Source: Marinospirillum alkalitolerans
GTDB lineage: Bacteria > Pseudomonadota > Gammaproteobacteria > Pseudomonadales > Halomonadaceae
Reading direction: 5' to 3'
DNA: 64,000 nt
Assembly (NCBI RefSeq): GCF_045055655.1
Contig: NZ_JBANFI010000001.1
Span: 434,001-498,000, forward strand
The translations under genes were made by a program, and so were the position numbers. Positions 51,430 through 61,139 of the stretch are shown piece by piece (the stretch's first letter is position 1; each line of letters begins with the position of its first letter). Under the pieces are notes generated by a model. The model was not told where the DNA came from and ran no database searches. It was given only the letters and a program-made list of their open reading frames with translations.

Positions 51430-53463
51430 CTAAGGCACCTTAAATGCACTGATGGCCTGCTGAAGTTTTTGCGTGGTTTCAGTCAGTGCATGGCTGGCCG
51501 CAGCAGTGGCTTCTGCCCCTTGCGCAGCTTGATCACTACCTTCGCGAATGGTTTGCACACTGAGATGAATCTCATGCGAAACCTGTGATTGCTGCTCAGC
51601 GGAAGAAGCGATCTGCTGGCTTTGATGATCGATATCGAGCATGGCATCCAGGATTTTTTGCAGGCTGGATTGGACGGCCTCAGATTGCTCGCTGGTTTGC
51701 TGTGCACGCTGGTGCCCGAGGGTGATATGCTCGACAACACCATCGACCACCTGGTGCAGATCGCTGATCATATCAGCAATACTGTGGGTGGATTCTTGGG
51801 TGCGGCTCGCCAAGGAACGTACTTCGTCAGCCACGACAGCAAAGCCGCGACCTTGCTCACCCGCCCGCGCGGCTTCGATGGCGGCATTCAGCGCCAGCAG
51901 GTTGGTTTGCTCAGCAATGGCGCGAATCACCTCCAGTGCCTCACCGATACGCTGGCTACGTTCGACCAGCTCTTGGCCTGACTGGGCCGCATCAACCAGG
52001 GTGGCACTGAGGCGTTGCATTCGTTCTTGCATCGAAGTGACCACTTCCTTACCTTGCTCGACCTGCTCACGTCCATGCGCGGATGCCTGTGCGGCAGAGG
52101 CGGCATAGCTGGCCACTTCTTCTGCGCTGGTTTTCATCTCCTGCATCGATGACGAGACACTTTCAGTCTGAGCCTGCTGGTTGCCACTGGTCAGCTGGGC
52201 CTGTTCGGCATGGCTGGCCACACCCTGTGCCTGCGCATTGACCTGCTGGGCACTGGCGGCCACGGTAGAGACCAGGCTGCGCATTTTTTCTGTCATGCCA
52301 GCAAAGGCTTCGGTCAGAATGCCCATTTCATCATCTGTGGTCTTGTGCGGGGTGATGGTCAAATCCCCCTGTGCCAGAGCCTGCACATGATTCAAAAGCT
52401 GATTCATGTTTTCATGCATCGAAACATAAAAGCAGGTATAGAGATAAGCGATCACCAGCAGCTGTAAGCTCAGCAATAAAGCCATCCAGATCAGCGCTCG
52501 GCGCTGCTCTTGCTCGGCTATGGCCAGTTCAGCATCACTGAGTGCCAAGAAACGATGTCCCAGATCACGCAGCTGATCCTTGTTACCTTGGCTGGCGAGT
52601 AGGAAATCTTGCCAGGCACCATCCAGACTCACGGAGAAGATGATGTCGTCTTCTAGGCTCATCTGAAAGGCCTCAAGCTGAGCCTTGATGTCATCATCGA
52701 TGCCAGTCAGTGCGCTGCTGAGATGTGGTGTGCGTTGGGCCATGGTATGCAGGTGAAAGTGCCATTGACGTTGCACCTGGTGCAGATGATCGACCAGCGC
52801 CTCCAGCTCGTTGCTGCTTCGTGAATCCATAAACTCTTGTAGCAGAACGTGCAGAGCATAGGCTTGACCAAGAGAAAGATCCTGCAAGGTATCAGGCAGC
52901 TTAACGTTCAAGACGAACTGCATAAACTGTACTTCAGCGCGCGGATCTTGCATCAGATCACTGCTTTGGCGCAGAGCCTGTAAAAGTTGATAGGTGTTCA
53001 GAATCAAGGGTTGGTAATGACTGAGCGTGAGGCCAAGATGGCCCAGTCGCCCTTGGGGCAAAAAAAGACCTTCAGCCTGTTCTTGCAGCTCATTGAGACT
53101 GGTTAGTAGCTGTGGATCATCCAGTACCGCTGCGGCTTGTTGGAGGCTATCCAGCTGCTGACGCCAGTTTTGTATCGCCTGTTCACGCAAGCGAGTCAAC
53201 TCTGAGGACTCGTGGTTTTCAAGCAGTGCGGTCATTAACTGAAACTCTTCACTGCTACGTGCAAGATCGAGTGTTTGACCCTGTAGCTGCAAGCCGGTGC
53301 GCTCCTTGCGAATTTGGAGTAGATCGTTCCACAAATTATGGATATGCCAGCCACTGAGCAGCAACATGGGGAGTAAGAAGAGTAAAGCAATGACGGTGAA
53401 CTTGGCAAAGTAGGCCAAACGGTTCATCAGCGCCATACCTGGCTTGAAGATGGTTTTGAACAT
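51430..53463 (-). CDS. Methyl-accepting chemotaxis protein
   Basis: The 677-residue receptor has a first membrane helix (about residues 20-40) and a long helical periplasmic sensor domain (about 40-325). The second membrane helix is about 327-350, followed by a HAMP domain with ALAQGDLTITPH. The cytosolic signalling domain has the hairpin tip EQTNLLALNAAIEAARAGEQ and GRGFAVVADEVRSLA, which binds CheA/CheW. The sensor is long and helical, resembling multi-helix bundle sensors, but the ligand is unknown. No CheR-binding pentapeptide is seen at the C-terminus. It is monocistronic. Confidence 0.95.
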   Translation of the reverse strand: MFKTIFKPGMALMNRLAYFAKFTVIALLFLLPMLLLSGWHIHNLWNDLLQIRKERTGLQLQGQTLDLARSSEEFQLMTALLENHESSELTRLREQAIQNWRQQLDSLQQAAAVLDDPQLLTSLNELQEQAEGLFLPQGRLGHLGLTLSHYQPLILNTYQLLQALRQSSDLMQDPRAEVQFMQFVLNVKLPDTLQDLSLGQAYALHVLLQEFMDSRSSNELEALVDHLHQVQRQWHFHLHTMAQRTPHLSSALTGIDDDIKAQLEAFQMSLEDDIIFSVSLDGAWQDFLLASQGNKDQLRDLGHRFLALSDAELAIAEQEQRRALIWMALLLSLQLLVIAYLYTCFYVSMHENMNQLLNHVQALAQGDLTITPHKTTDDEMGILTEAFAGMTEKMRSLVSTVAASAQQVNAQAQGVASHAEQAQLTSGNQQAQTESVSSSMQEMKTSAEEVASYAASAAQASAHGREQVEQGKEVVTSMQERMQRLSATLVDAAQSGQELVERSQRIGEALEVIRAIAEQTNLLALNAAIEAARAGEQGRGFAVVADEVRSLASRTQESTHSIADMISDLHQVVDGVVEHITLGHQRAQQTSEQSEAVQSSLQKILDAMLDIDHQSQQIASSAEQQSQVSHEIHLSVQTIREGSDQAAQGAEATAAASHALTETTQKLQQAISAFKVP

Positions 53464-53612
53464 AGGTGGGTCCTCTTGGCTACCCTTTGTTTTTATTAGT
53501 GAGAGCGATTCCTAAATCATCTGCATCTGCCTACCTTAGCTGAATAGGATAAAAAATCAAACAAATGTTTGATGTTGATTGTGGCTGCTTGCAACGTCGC
53601 CAAGGTGACACA

Positions 53613-53640
53613 TAAAAAACCCCAAGGCGAGCTTGGGGTT
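53613..53640 (-). terminator. Terminator of aceEF
   Basis: On the minus strand: AACCCCAAG, loop CTCGC, CTTGGGGTT, then a T-run. The 9-bp stem lies 32 nt beyond the aceF stop. Confidence 0.9.
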
Positions 53641-53671
53641 TGATCTGTATCGGCTATCGCGCTGACCTAGA

Positions 53672-55654
53672 TTAGAGCAGCATGCGGCGGATATCCGCCA
53701 GCACCTGAGACAGGAAGCTGGTGAAGCGTGCCGCATCCGCACCGTTAATCGCGCGGTGATCATAAGACAGAGACAACGGCAGCATCAGACGGGGCTGGAA
53801 AACCTTGCCGTCCCAGACAGGCTGGATGCTGGCCTTAGATACGCCCAGAATCGCCACTTCAGGTGCATTGACGATGGGTGTGAAGGCGGTTCCTCCGATC
53901 GAGCCCAAAGAAGAGATAGTAAAGCAGCTGCCTTTCATATCTTCGCCTTTAAGCTGTTTTTTCTGCGCGCGTGCACCTAAATCAGCGGTTTCGCGTGCGA
54001 GCTGGTAAACACTCTTTTTGTTGGCATCCTTGACCACTGCCACCAGCAGGCCATCGGGTGTATCAACGGCAAAGCCGATGTTGATGTACTTCTTCCAGAT
54101 CAGTGTATCGCCTTCAGCACCTAAGGAAACGTTAAACTGCGGGAAGGTTTCCAGTGCCAGAGCGCAGGCTTTGATGATAAAGGGCAGCGGCGTCAGCTTC
54201 GCGCCTTGCTTCTCGGCTTCTGCTTTGATGCTTTTGCGGAAATCTTCCAGCTCGGTGATATCGGCCTGATCGAACTGAGTGACGTGAGGCACATTCAGCC
54301 AAGAGCGATGCAGGTTCACGGCACCAGCCTTGAGCAGGCGTCCCATGGGTTTTTCTTCGATCTCGCCAAATTGGCTGAAATCCTGTACGGGAACAGGCGG
54401 AATGCCCGCGCCGCTACTGGCAGCTGTGCTCGGTGTCGTCGAGCGTGGCTGCTGAAGAATGGCCTTCACATAGTTCTGAACGTCTTCTTTGAGGATGCGT
54501 CCACGTGGGCCTGTGGCGGGTACCAGACTGAGATCGACACCAAATTCACGCGCAAGTAAGCGAACAGCTGGACCAGCATGGACCTTGCCTGAGCTGGCAG
54601 GCTGGCTTGCCTTTGGAGCCGCCGGACTAGTGGCTGCCGGCGCGGCGATGGGTGCACTGGCTTGTGGCGCACTGGTTTGCGCTGCACTGGATTGAGAGGC
54701 ACTGGCTGCGACTGGCGCTGGATTGGCACTGGATTGCGTGCGCAGGATGGCGATCAGATCACCTTCCGAGACCTTGTCGCCGACCTTGACTTTTAGCTCC
54801 AGCAGCTCACCGGCAAAGGGTGCAGGAATGTCCATGGTGGCCTTATCGGTTTCCAGTGTGATCAGCGGTGCGTCTTCAGCCAGTTGATCGCCGATTTGGG
54901 CGGCCAGCTCGATAATCTCAACCTGACTATGCCCACCTAAATCAGGGACGCGGACCTCTTGCTCACGTGGGGCGCTGGTCACGGGGGCAGCAGGTGCGCT
55001 GGGAGCGATCTCTGCAGGTGCTGGCGCGCTGTTGGAGCTGATCGTCGCAGAAGCGCTGCTATCCGCTGTGAGCAGATAAGCAATCAGATCGCCTTCTGAA
55101 ACCTTATCGCCTTCTTTCACCAGCAGTTCTACAAGCTCACCGGCGACTGGGGCGGGAATATCCATCGTCGCCTTGTCGGTTTCCAAAGTCAGCAAGGTGT
55201 CTTCGGCTTGCAGCTGATCACCCACCTTGGCCGGCAGTTCGATGATCTCTACCTGAGCATGACCACCCAGATCGGGCACATAGATGGCTTGGCGTTGTTG
55301 GCTGACTGTGGCTGAGCTGACCTCAGCTGGCGCAGGGGCTGGTGCAACAGGTGCAGTCGCTGTGCTTTCTGCTTTGGCAGCAGTTGGCTGTTCAGTGGCG
55401 CTGGAGGCCGCTTCGCCCTCGGTTTCGATCTCAATAATCTGAACACCTTGGCTGACCTTATCGCCTTCTTGTACCAAAAGGCGTGTAATGCGGCCGCTCA
55501 TTGGGCTGGGGATATCCATGCTGGCTTTATCGGATTCCAGCACCAGTAGCGTGTCTTCTGCTTGGACGCTATCGCCCACTGCGACACTGATCTCGATGAC
55601 TTCGACATCTTCGCTGCCGCCGATATCGGGAACTTGGATAATGTGTTTACTCAA
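53672..55654 (-). CDS. aceF: Pyruvate dehydrogenase E2, dihydrolipoamide acetyltransferase
   Basis: The start is read as TTG 55654 because AAAGGAG lies 7 nt upstream; an ATG at 55675 would put that site inside the coding region. The 660-residue protein has three lipoyl domains, with lipoyl-lysines at about 43, 161 and 271 (ESDKASMDIP, ETDKATMDIP twice). Ala/Pro-rich linkers, an E1/E3-binding domain (VRLLAREFGVDL) and the catalytic domain follow. The active site reads YDHRAINGADAARF, with Asn where E. coli has the HRxxDG Asp; the same Asn is my recollection for Pseudomonas-type E2. It follows aceE by 87 nt. Confidence 0.96.
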   Translation of the reverse strand: MSKHIIQVPDIGGSEDVEVIEISVAVGDSVQAEDTLLVLESDKASMDIPSPMSGRITRLLVQEGDKVSQGVQIIEIETEGEAASSATEQPTAAKAESTATAPVAPAPAPAEVSSATVSQQRQAIYVPDLGGHAQVEIIELPAKVGDQLQAEDTLLTLETDKATMDIPAPVAGELVELLVKEGDKVSEGDLIAYLLTADSSASATISSNSAPAPAEIAPSAPAAPVTSAPREQEVRVPDLGGHSQVEIIELAAQIGDQLAEDAPLITLETDKATMDIPAPFAGELLELKVKVGDKVSEGDLIAILRTQSSANPAPVAASASQSSAAQTSAPQASAPIAAPAATSPAAPKASQPASSGKVHAGPAVRLLAREFGVDLSLVPATGPRGRILKEDVQNYVKAILQQPRSTTPSTAASSGAGIPPVPVQDFSQFGEIEEKPMGRLLKAGAVNLHRSWLNVPHVTQFDQADITELEDFRKSIKAEAEKQGAKLTPLPFIIKACALALETFPQFNVSLGAEGDTLIWKKYINIGFAVDTPDGLLVAVVKDANKKSVYQLARETADLGARAQKKQLKGEDMKGSCFTISSLGSIGGTAFTPIVNAPEVAILGVSKASIQPVWDGKVFQPRLMLPLSLSYDHRAINGADAARFTSFLSQVLADIRRMLL

Positions 55655-55741
55655 GGTTGTGCTCCTTTTGTTCATTCAGCGGATGCTCTCTCGATCGCCT
55701 CACCCTCAATAATAGAGGGCGAGGGCTGCTGTAACGTGCAG

Positions 55742-58414
55742 TTAGCAGAAGAGAGGATCACATTTGTTCGCATCGATACCGTACTTTTCCATCGCCTGGG
55801 TGACGGTCTTCGCGGGGAGTTCACCGCGATCAGCCAAAGCCTTCAGGGCGGCAATCACAACAAAGTAGCGGTCGACTTCAAAGAAGTGGCGCAGTTTTTC
55901 GCGTGTATCGGAGCGGCCGTAGCCATCTGTGCCCAGCACCTTGTAATCCATCGGTACCCAAGCACGTACCTGATCAGCAAACAGCTTCATATAGTCTGTG
56001 GCGGCAATGGCTGGGCCTTGACGTCCTTGAAGCAGTTGAGTGATATAGGGCAGGCGTGCTTCTTCTTCAGGGTGCAGGAAGTTGTGGCGCTCAACGGATA
56101 AGGCCTCACGGCGTAGCTCGTTAAAGCTGGTCGCGCTCCAGATATCGGCTTCAATATCAAAGTCTTGCTTGAGTAGCTCAGCAGCAGCCTCGACTTCACG
56201 CAAGATGGTGCCTGAACCTAGCAGCTGCACCTTGTGCTTGGCGGTACCGCCTTCTTTCAACAGATACATGCCTTTGATGATCTGCTCGGCCACTTCGGGA
56301 CGCTGCGGCATTTCAGGGTGAGCATAGTTCTCGTTCATGACCGTCAGATAATAGAAGCAGTTTTCTTTATCTGCGTACATGCGCTTCAGACCATCTTGAA
56401 TGATCACGGCCAGCTCATAGCTATAGGTTGGATCATAGGTGCGGCAGTTGGGAATGGTTGCCGCCATCAAGTGGCTGTGACCGTCTTGGTGCTGCAGACC
56501 TTCACCGTTCAGTGTGGTGCGTCCTGCTGTGCCGCCCACCAAGAAACCGCGTGCCTGCAAATCACCGGCGGCCCAGGCCAGATCACCAATACGCTGGAAG
56601 CCAAACATCGAGTAGTAGATGTAGAAGGGCACCAGTGGGTAGTTGTGGTTGCTATAGCTGGTTGCGGCAGCCACCCAAGCTGACATGGCGCCGGCTTCAG
56701 TAATGCCTTCTTCGAGGATCTGGCCTTTTTTATCCTCGCGGTAGAACATGATCTGGTTTGAATCTTCCGGCTTGTACTTCTGCCCTTCTGAGGTGTAGAT
56801 CCCCAGCTGGCGGAACATGCCTTCCATACCAAAGGTCCGGGCTTCATCCGGTACGATGGGCACAATGCGCTCACCTATGGCCTTGTCTTTGGTCAGGCCA
56901 GTCAGAATACGCACAAAGGCCATCGTGGACGAGATCTCGCGTCCTTTGGAGCCTTGCAGCATGGCTTCATAGATCTTGTCATCCAGTGCTGGCGCGGGCA
57001 GGGCTTCGAAATCAGCACGACGCGCAGGCAGATAACCGTTCAATCCTTCACGAGTGCGGCGCATATAGCGCATTTCGGGGCTGTCTTCAGCAGGCTTGTA
57101 GAAGGGCACCTGCTCCAGCTCTTCATCGCTTAACGGAATGCCAAAGCGATCACGGAATTTTTTCAGCGTCTCGATTTGCAAAGATTTGACTGAGTGGGTG
57201 TCATTTTTCGCCTCGCCATCTTCGCCTGTACCATAGCCCTTCACGGTATGCGCCAGAATCACGGTGGGACGACCATTAGCGTTATGGACCGCTTCATGGT
57301 AGGCCGCGTAGACCTTATAGGGATCATGGCCGCCACGGTTCAGACCGTAGATATCTTCATCGGTCAGGTCTTTGACCATCTCTTTCAGTTCTGGATTGGC
57401 ACCAAAAAAGTGTTCACGCGTATAGGCGCCGCCATTGGCCTTGTAGTTTTGGTATTCACCATCCACCACCTCGTCCATGCGTTTTTGCATCAGGCCTTTG
57501 GTGTCTTTTTCAAACAGAGGGTCCCAATGACGACCCCAGACCACCTTGATGACATTCCAGCCAGCGCCACGGAAGACGCCTTCCAGCTCATCCATAATGC
57601 GGCCGTTGCCACGAACTGGGCCATCCAGCCGCTGCAGGTTACAGTTGATGACGAAAATCAGATTGTCCAGCTTCTCGCGTCCTGCCAGTGAGATCGCGCC
57701 CAAAGATTCTGGCTCATCACACTCACCATCACCCATATAGCACCAGACCTTACGATCGTGCATCGGCTTGAGTTCGCGTGAATCCAGATACTTCATCACG
57801 TGGGCTTGATAGATGGCTTGAATCGGCCCCAGGCCCATGGAAACGGTAGGGAACTGCCAGAACTCAGGCATTAACCAAGGGTGAGGATAGGAAGAAACCC
57901 CCTTGCCATCGACTTCCTGGCGGAAGTGATTGAGTTGGTCTTCTGTCAGGCGGCCTTCGAGAAAGGCGCGTGCGTAAACACCAGGTGCACCGTGGCCTTG
58001 GAAATAAACCAGATCACCTTCGAAATCATCTTTGGGCGCGCGGAAGAAGTAGTTAAAGCCGACATCATAGAGGGTGGCGCTCGACATAAAGCTCGAAATA
58101 TGGCCGCCAATCCCCGGATTTTTCTTGTTGGCCCGCATCACCATCGCCATCGCATTCCAGCGAATCAGGGAGCGAATGCGGCGCTCCATAAAGAGATCGC
58201 CAGGCATTCTGGCTTCACGGTGCACGGGGATCGTATTGCGGTGCGGGGTGGTAATCGAAAAAGGGAGCTGCGAGCCATCGCGACGCATCCGGTCAGCGAG
58301 TTGGGTCAGTAAGTATTTGGCGCGCGCTTCACCTTCATGAGTGAGCACCGAATCCAGGGCCTCAAGCCACTCTTGGGTTTCCATTGGATCCAGGTCTTTA
58401 ACCTCCTGATTCAT
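55742..58414 (-). CDS. aceE: Pyruvate dehydrogenase E1 component (homodimeric type)
   Basis: The 890-residue thiamine diphosphate enzyme (887 in E. coli) decarboxylates pyruvate and transfers the acetyl group to AceF. It shows the N-terminal block ETQEWLEALDSVL, the TPP-binding motif GDGECDEPESLGAI ending in NCNLQRLDGPVRGN, and the HTVKGYGTG and NEGLQHQDGHSH segments, the latter written here as NGEGLQHQDGHSH. It is the first gene of aceEF. No lpd (E3) gene is present in the window. A symmetrical sequence about 205 nt upstream may be an operator. Confidence 0.98.
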   Translation of the reverse strand: MNQEVKDLDPMETQEWLEALDSVLTHEGEARAKYLLTQLADRMRRDGSQLPFSITTPHRNTIPVHREARMPGDLFMERRIRSLIRWNAMAMVMRANKKNPGIGGHISSFMSSATLYDVGFNYFFRAPKDDFEGDLVYFQGHGAPGVYARAFLEGRLTEDQLNHFRQEVDGKGVSSYPHPWLMPEFWQFPTVSMGLGPIQAIYQAHVMKYLDSRELKPMHDRKVWCYMGDGECDEPESLGAISLAGREKLDNLIFVINCNLQRLDGPVRGNGRIMDELEGVFRGAGWNVIKVVWGRHWDPLFEKDTKGLMQKRMDEVVDGEYQNYKANGGAYTREHFFGANPELKEMVKDLTDEDIYGLNRGGHDPYKVYAAYHEAVHNANGRPTVILAHTVKGYGTGEDGEAKNDTHSVKSLQIETLKKFRDRFGIPLSDEELEQVPFYKPAEDSPEMRYMRRTREGLNGYLPARRADFEALPAPALDDKIYEAMLQGSKGREISSTMAFVRILTGLTKDKAIGERIVPIVPDEARTFGMEGMFRQLGIYTSEGQKYKPEDSNQIMFYREDKKGQILEEGITEAGAMSAWVAAATSYSNHNYPLVPFYIYYSMFGFQRIGDLAWAAGDLQARGFLVGGTAGRTTLNGEGLQHQDGHSHLMAATIPNCRTYDPTYSYELAVIIQDGLKRMYADKENCFYYLTVMNENYAHPEMPQRPEVAEQIIKGMYLLKEGGTAKHKVQLLGSGTILREVEAAAELLKQDFDIEADIWSATSFNELRREALSVERHNFLHPEEEARLPYITQLLQGRQGPAIAATDYMKLFADQVRAWVPMDYKVLGTDGYGRSDTREKLRHFFEVDRYFVVIAALKALADRGELPAKTVTQAMEKYGIDANKCDPLFC

Positions 58415-58618
58415 ATAACTTCTCCGCTTGCGTTGTTGTCAGTAAGAAAGGGTATGTAGCCGAACTACATTCAGTCTTGCTTTTCGAGCTGGTAGAGCGA
58501 GTCAGTCAGCCAAGATAGGCCAGCACTGACCCGGAAAAATTGTCCTGCACAAGAGTGGTCTTGTTGCGCTGCAGCAGATCTGGCTTGGCTTGCAGCGCTT
58601 CTTGGTGTTGTTATTCAG

Positions 58619-58639
58619 TTTTGTAATTTTACTACAAAA
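58619..58639. promoter_or_regulatory. Candidate operator upstream of aceE
   Basis: TTTTGTA-ATTTTAC-TACAAAA has perfect 7-bp arms around a 7-bp centre. On the minus strand it covers a possible -10 (TAAAAT). It is not the E. coli PdhR sequence. One arm also serves as the T-run of the ampE terminator, so symmetry may be partly incidental. Confidence 0.45.
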
Positions 58640-58658
58640 AAGGCCAAAGAAAAGCCTT
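58636..58658 (-). terminator. Weak terminator after ampE
   Basis: On the minus strand: AAGGC, loop of 9, GCCTT followed by TTTT. The stem is only 5 bp, so efficiency is uncertain. It lies 20 nt after the ampE stop. Confidence 0.45.
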
Positions 58659-58677
58659 AAGTAGCAAAACCGACCAG

Positions 58678-59559
58678 TTACGACCAAAGGATAACGCTGA
58701 GCGCGAAGACTGCAACCCAGATGATCAGGGCGCGCCAGAGCTGCTCTTTGAGGAGTGCCAGCTCTTGGTCTGCCTCAGGTGTCATCATTTCTGGCCGTTG
58801 CTGATAACAGGCCGCAGCTTCGCTGAGATGACCGCAGGCGGTGATCAATTGACGATTCAGAAAAGTCTCGCTCTCAAGTTGCACCTTGAATAGATCGCGG
58901 CTCCATTGGCGCAAGCCCAGCAGTGGGCGACCAGCTAAAGCAAAGGTCAGGCCGAGCAGACGCGAAGCGGGCCATTCGAGCAGAAAGTGAAAGTGTTCTA
59001 TCGCTGGATCGACATCCTGATAAGCCTGCCGCGCATGATACAGAGCACGCTCGCTGAGTCTGACCAGCAGTGCACCCAGTGGGCCAAGAAGCAGGAACCA
59101 GAAGATCACCATAAACAAGCGATCAAATGCCAGATAGGTCAGCTTGGCGAGAACCTGAGCATGTACTTGGGTGGCACTTTCTTCATTGCAAGGGCGTTCG
59201 AGGAGTTCTTCGGCATAGTAGTAGGCTGCTTGATGGTCTCCTTGACGCCAAGCAATCATATAGCGCTGAATCCATTTTTGTTCATTGCGCCGCCCAAGGG
59301 CATAGTAGAGCACGGCAAGATTCACCAGCAGTGCAGGCACACCGGCCAACCAGCCATCCAGCCACCAGAGTACAAGCCAGATGGTGAGTAACCAAAAGAT
59401 CACGGCAGTGAGAAAGGGGGCGGTGGCGCCAAGATGACTTTTCCAGATCTGGGCACTCCAGCGATGAAAGGCGCGATAAGCGCGATCAAGGCCATGATGT
59501 ACCCCTTGATTGGGGAGCTTTTGCAAAAGCAGTACCACTAAAAGGGCAAAAAACTTCAT
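58678..59559 (-). CDS. ampE: AmpE-like inner membrane protein
   Basis: ATG 59559 (MKFFALLVVLLLQKL) lies 1 nt after the ampD stop with AGGA 8 nt upstream; the longer open frame overlaps ampD and is rejected. The 293-residue protein (284 in E. coli) has four hydrophobic segments. N-terminal FFALLVVLLLQKL and central ALLVRLSERALYHAR match AmpE. AmpE acts with AmpD in the beta-lactamase induction/peptidoglycan recycling pathway, though its biochemical role is unclear. The position directly behind ampD supports the call. Confidence 0.9.
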   Translation of the reverse strand: MKFFALLVVLLLQKLPNQGVHHGLDRAYRAFHRWSAQIWKSHLGATAPFLTAVIFWLLTIWLVLWWLDGWLAGVPALLVNLAVLYYALGRRNEQKWIQRYMIAWRQGDHQAAYYYAEELLERPCNEESATQVHAQVLAKLTYLAFDRLFMVIFWFLLLGPLGALLVRLSERALYHARQAYQDVDPAIEHFHFLLEWPASRLLGLTFALAGRPLLGLRQWSRDLFKVQLESETFLNRQLITACGHLSEAAACYQQRPEMMTPEADQELALLKEQLWRALIIWVAVFALSVILWS

Positions 59560-59560
59560 C

Positions 59561-60115
59561 CTATCCGTCCTGTGTGGAGGCCAGCTGAGACAAAAAGTAT
59601 GGCCAGTCAAAAGCTGGGCCAGGATCTGTTTTGCGCTCAGGGGCGATCTGTTGATGACCGACGATGCGTTGCGTTGTGATCTCTGGATAAGTCTGCATCA
59701 GACTCAGCGTGACGGCAATCAGCTGTCGATACTGCGCCTCAGTGTAGGGTTGATGATCCGAACCTTCAAGCTCAATGCCGATGGAGAAATCATTACATTG
59801 TTCACGTCCTTCAAAGACCGAGCGTCCAGCATGCCAGGCACGCTGATCAAATCCGACAAATTGGATGATCTGTCCAGTACGGCGGATCAGCAGATGGGCA
59901 GAGACTTCTAAGCCTTCTAACTGGGCAAAATAGGGGTGCTGGCTGGTGTCGAGCTGGCCAGTGAACAGGGCCTCGATCCAAGGGCCGCCATAGGTTGTGG
60001 GCGGCAAAGCAATATTGTGGATCACCAGCACACTGATCTCTTGCTGTGGGCGGGCATTGAAAAAGGGTGAAGGGCGAGCTTGGGCGCAGCTCAGCCAGTG
60101 ATCAACTATCTGCAT
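59561..60115 (-). CDS. ampD: 1,6-anhydro-N-acetylmuramyl-L-alanine amidase AmpD
   Basis: The 184-residue cytosolic zinc amidase (183 in E. coli) cleaves the anhydroMurNAc-peptide bond during cell-wall recycling and keeps AmpR-type induction off. Motifs are VLVIHNIALPP (zinc His), SAHLLIRRTGQIIQFV, AWHAGRS, SIGIELEGSD (catalytic Glu) and KTDPGPAFDW (final zinc-ligand region). No signal peptide is present, as expected for AmpD. No ampC or ampR is in the window. It diverges from nadC. Confidence 0.96.
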   Translation of the reverse strand: MQIVDHWLSCAQARPSPFFNARPQQEISVLVIHNIALPPTTYGGPWIEALFTGQLDTSQHPYFAQLEGLEVSAHLLIRRTGQIIQFVGFDQRAWHAGRSVFEGREQCNDFSIGIELEGSDHQPYTEAQYRQLIAVTLSLMQTYPEITTQRIVGHQQIAPERKTDPGPAFDWPYFLSQLASTQDG

Positions 60116-60201
60116 AAAACAGCGCCTCCTCGACGTGTGTGCCTCTTTAGACCAAAAAAGAAGTTTTGCAATAAAATGCGCCTTTAAGCCAGATGAACTC
60201 T

Positions 60202-60207
60202 TATAAT
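60202..60207 (+). promoter_or_regulatory. -10 element for nadC
   Basis: A perfect TATAAT lies 51 nt before the nadC ATG, in the 143-nt region divergent from ampD. No good -35 hexamer is found at 16-18 bp. Confidence 0.5.
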
Positions 60208-60258
60208 AGCGCGCAGATCAATACAGACTTTACCAAACTGCCAGCTTTGGGAGAACTT

Positions 60259-61113
60259 ATGTCCTTTGAATTACCCTTGCCACTTGCTGATCAACTTGCC
60301 GATCAGGTTCGTCTTGCGCTTGCAGAAGATGTGGGTTCAGGCGATCTCACTGCCCAGTTGATTCCGGCCACGACCCAAGCTCGCGCGCAGGTGATCACAC
60401 GTCAGGCCGGTGTGTTTTGCGGTGGCCCTTGGGTTGAAGAGGTTTTTCGTCAGCTCGATCCACAAGTGCGGGTGACCTTACTGGTCGCCGAAGGTGAGCC
60501 GATTGCACCCAATCAGGTGCTCTTTACGCTGGAAGGCGCGGCTCGATCACTGTTGACTGGAGAGCGCAGCGCATTAAATTTTGTGCAGTTGCTGGCCGGT
60601 GTTGCCAGTCGCTGTCACCAGTATGCTGCCTTAGTGGCCCATACTTCTGTGCAGCTGCTGGATACGCGCAAAACCTTGCCAGGTTTGCGTTTGGCGCAAA
60701 AATACGCGGTGACTTGTGGTGGCTGCTTTAATCATCGCATTGGCTTGTATGATGCTTATTTGATTAAAGAAAATCATATTGCCGCCGCTGGCAGTCTGAC
60801 TCAGGCCGTTACCGAAGCGCGCCGTCTGGCACCGGGCAAGCTGGTGGAGGTTGAGGTCGAGAATTTTGCCGAGCTGGAAGAAGCCCTGGCTGCCGCGGCT
60901 GACATCATCATGCTGGATGAGTTTGATTTGCAGCAGACGCGCGCTGCCGTTGCCTTGAATGCTGGGCGAGCCAAGCTAGAAGCCAGTGGCGGTATTGATC
61001 AGCATAATCTGGTGGCGGTAGCCGAGACAGGCGTAGATTATATCTCCCTCGGTACCCTGACTAAGGATGTGCAGAGTCTGGATCTCTCGATGCGCCTTGG
61101 CGGCGCTGAATGA
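60259..61113 (+). CDS. nadC: Nicotinate-nucleotide diphosphorylase (carboxylating), quinolinate phosphoribosyltransferase
   Basis: The ATG at 60259 has GGGAG 6 nt upstream and yields 284 residues (297 in E. coli); the frame extends 22 codons further, across the -10 element, and that start is rejected. The enzyme converts quinolinate and PRPP to nicotinate mononucleotide and CO2 in de novo NAD synthesis. Motifs are LAEDVGSGDLTA, LDTRKTLPGLRLAQKYAV, GGCFNHRIGLYDAYLIKENH, EVEVENFAEL, MLDEF and LEASGGI. It converges on the JetD-like gene with a 26-nt gap. Confidence 0.97.
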   Translation: MSFELPLPLADQLADQVRLALAEDVGSGDLTAQLIPATTQARAQVITRQAGVFCGGPWVEEVFRQLDPQVRVTLLVAEGEPIAPNQVLFTLEGAARSLLTGERSALNFVQLLAGVASRCHQYAALVAHTSVQLLDTRKTLPGLRLAQKYAVTCGGCFNHRIGLYDAYLIKENHIAAAGSLTQAVTEARRLAPGKLVEVEVENFAELEEALAAAADIIMLDEFDLQQTRAAVALNAGRAKLEASGGIDQHNLVAVAETGVDYISLGTLTKDVQSLDLSMRLGGAE

Positions 61114-61139
61114 GCACTGCTGACGTGGACCTCTAGTCC

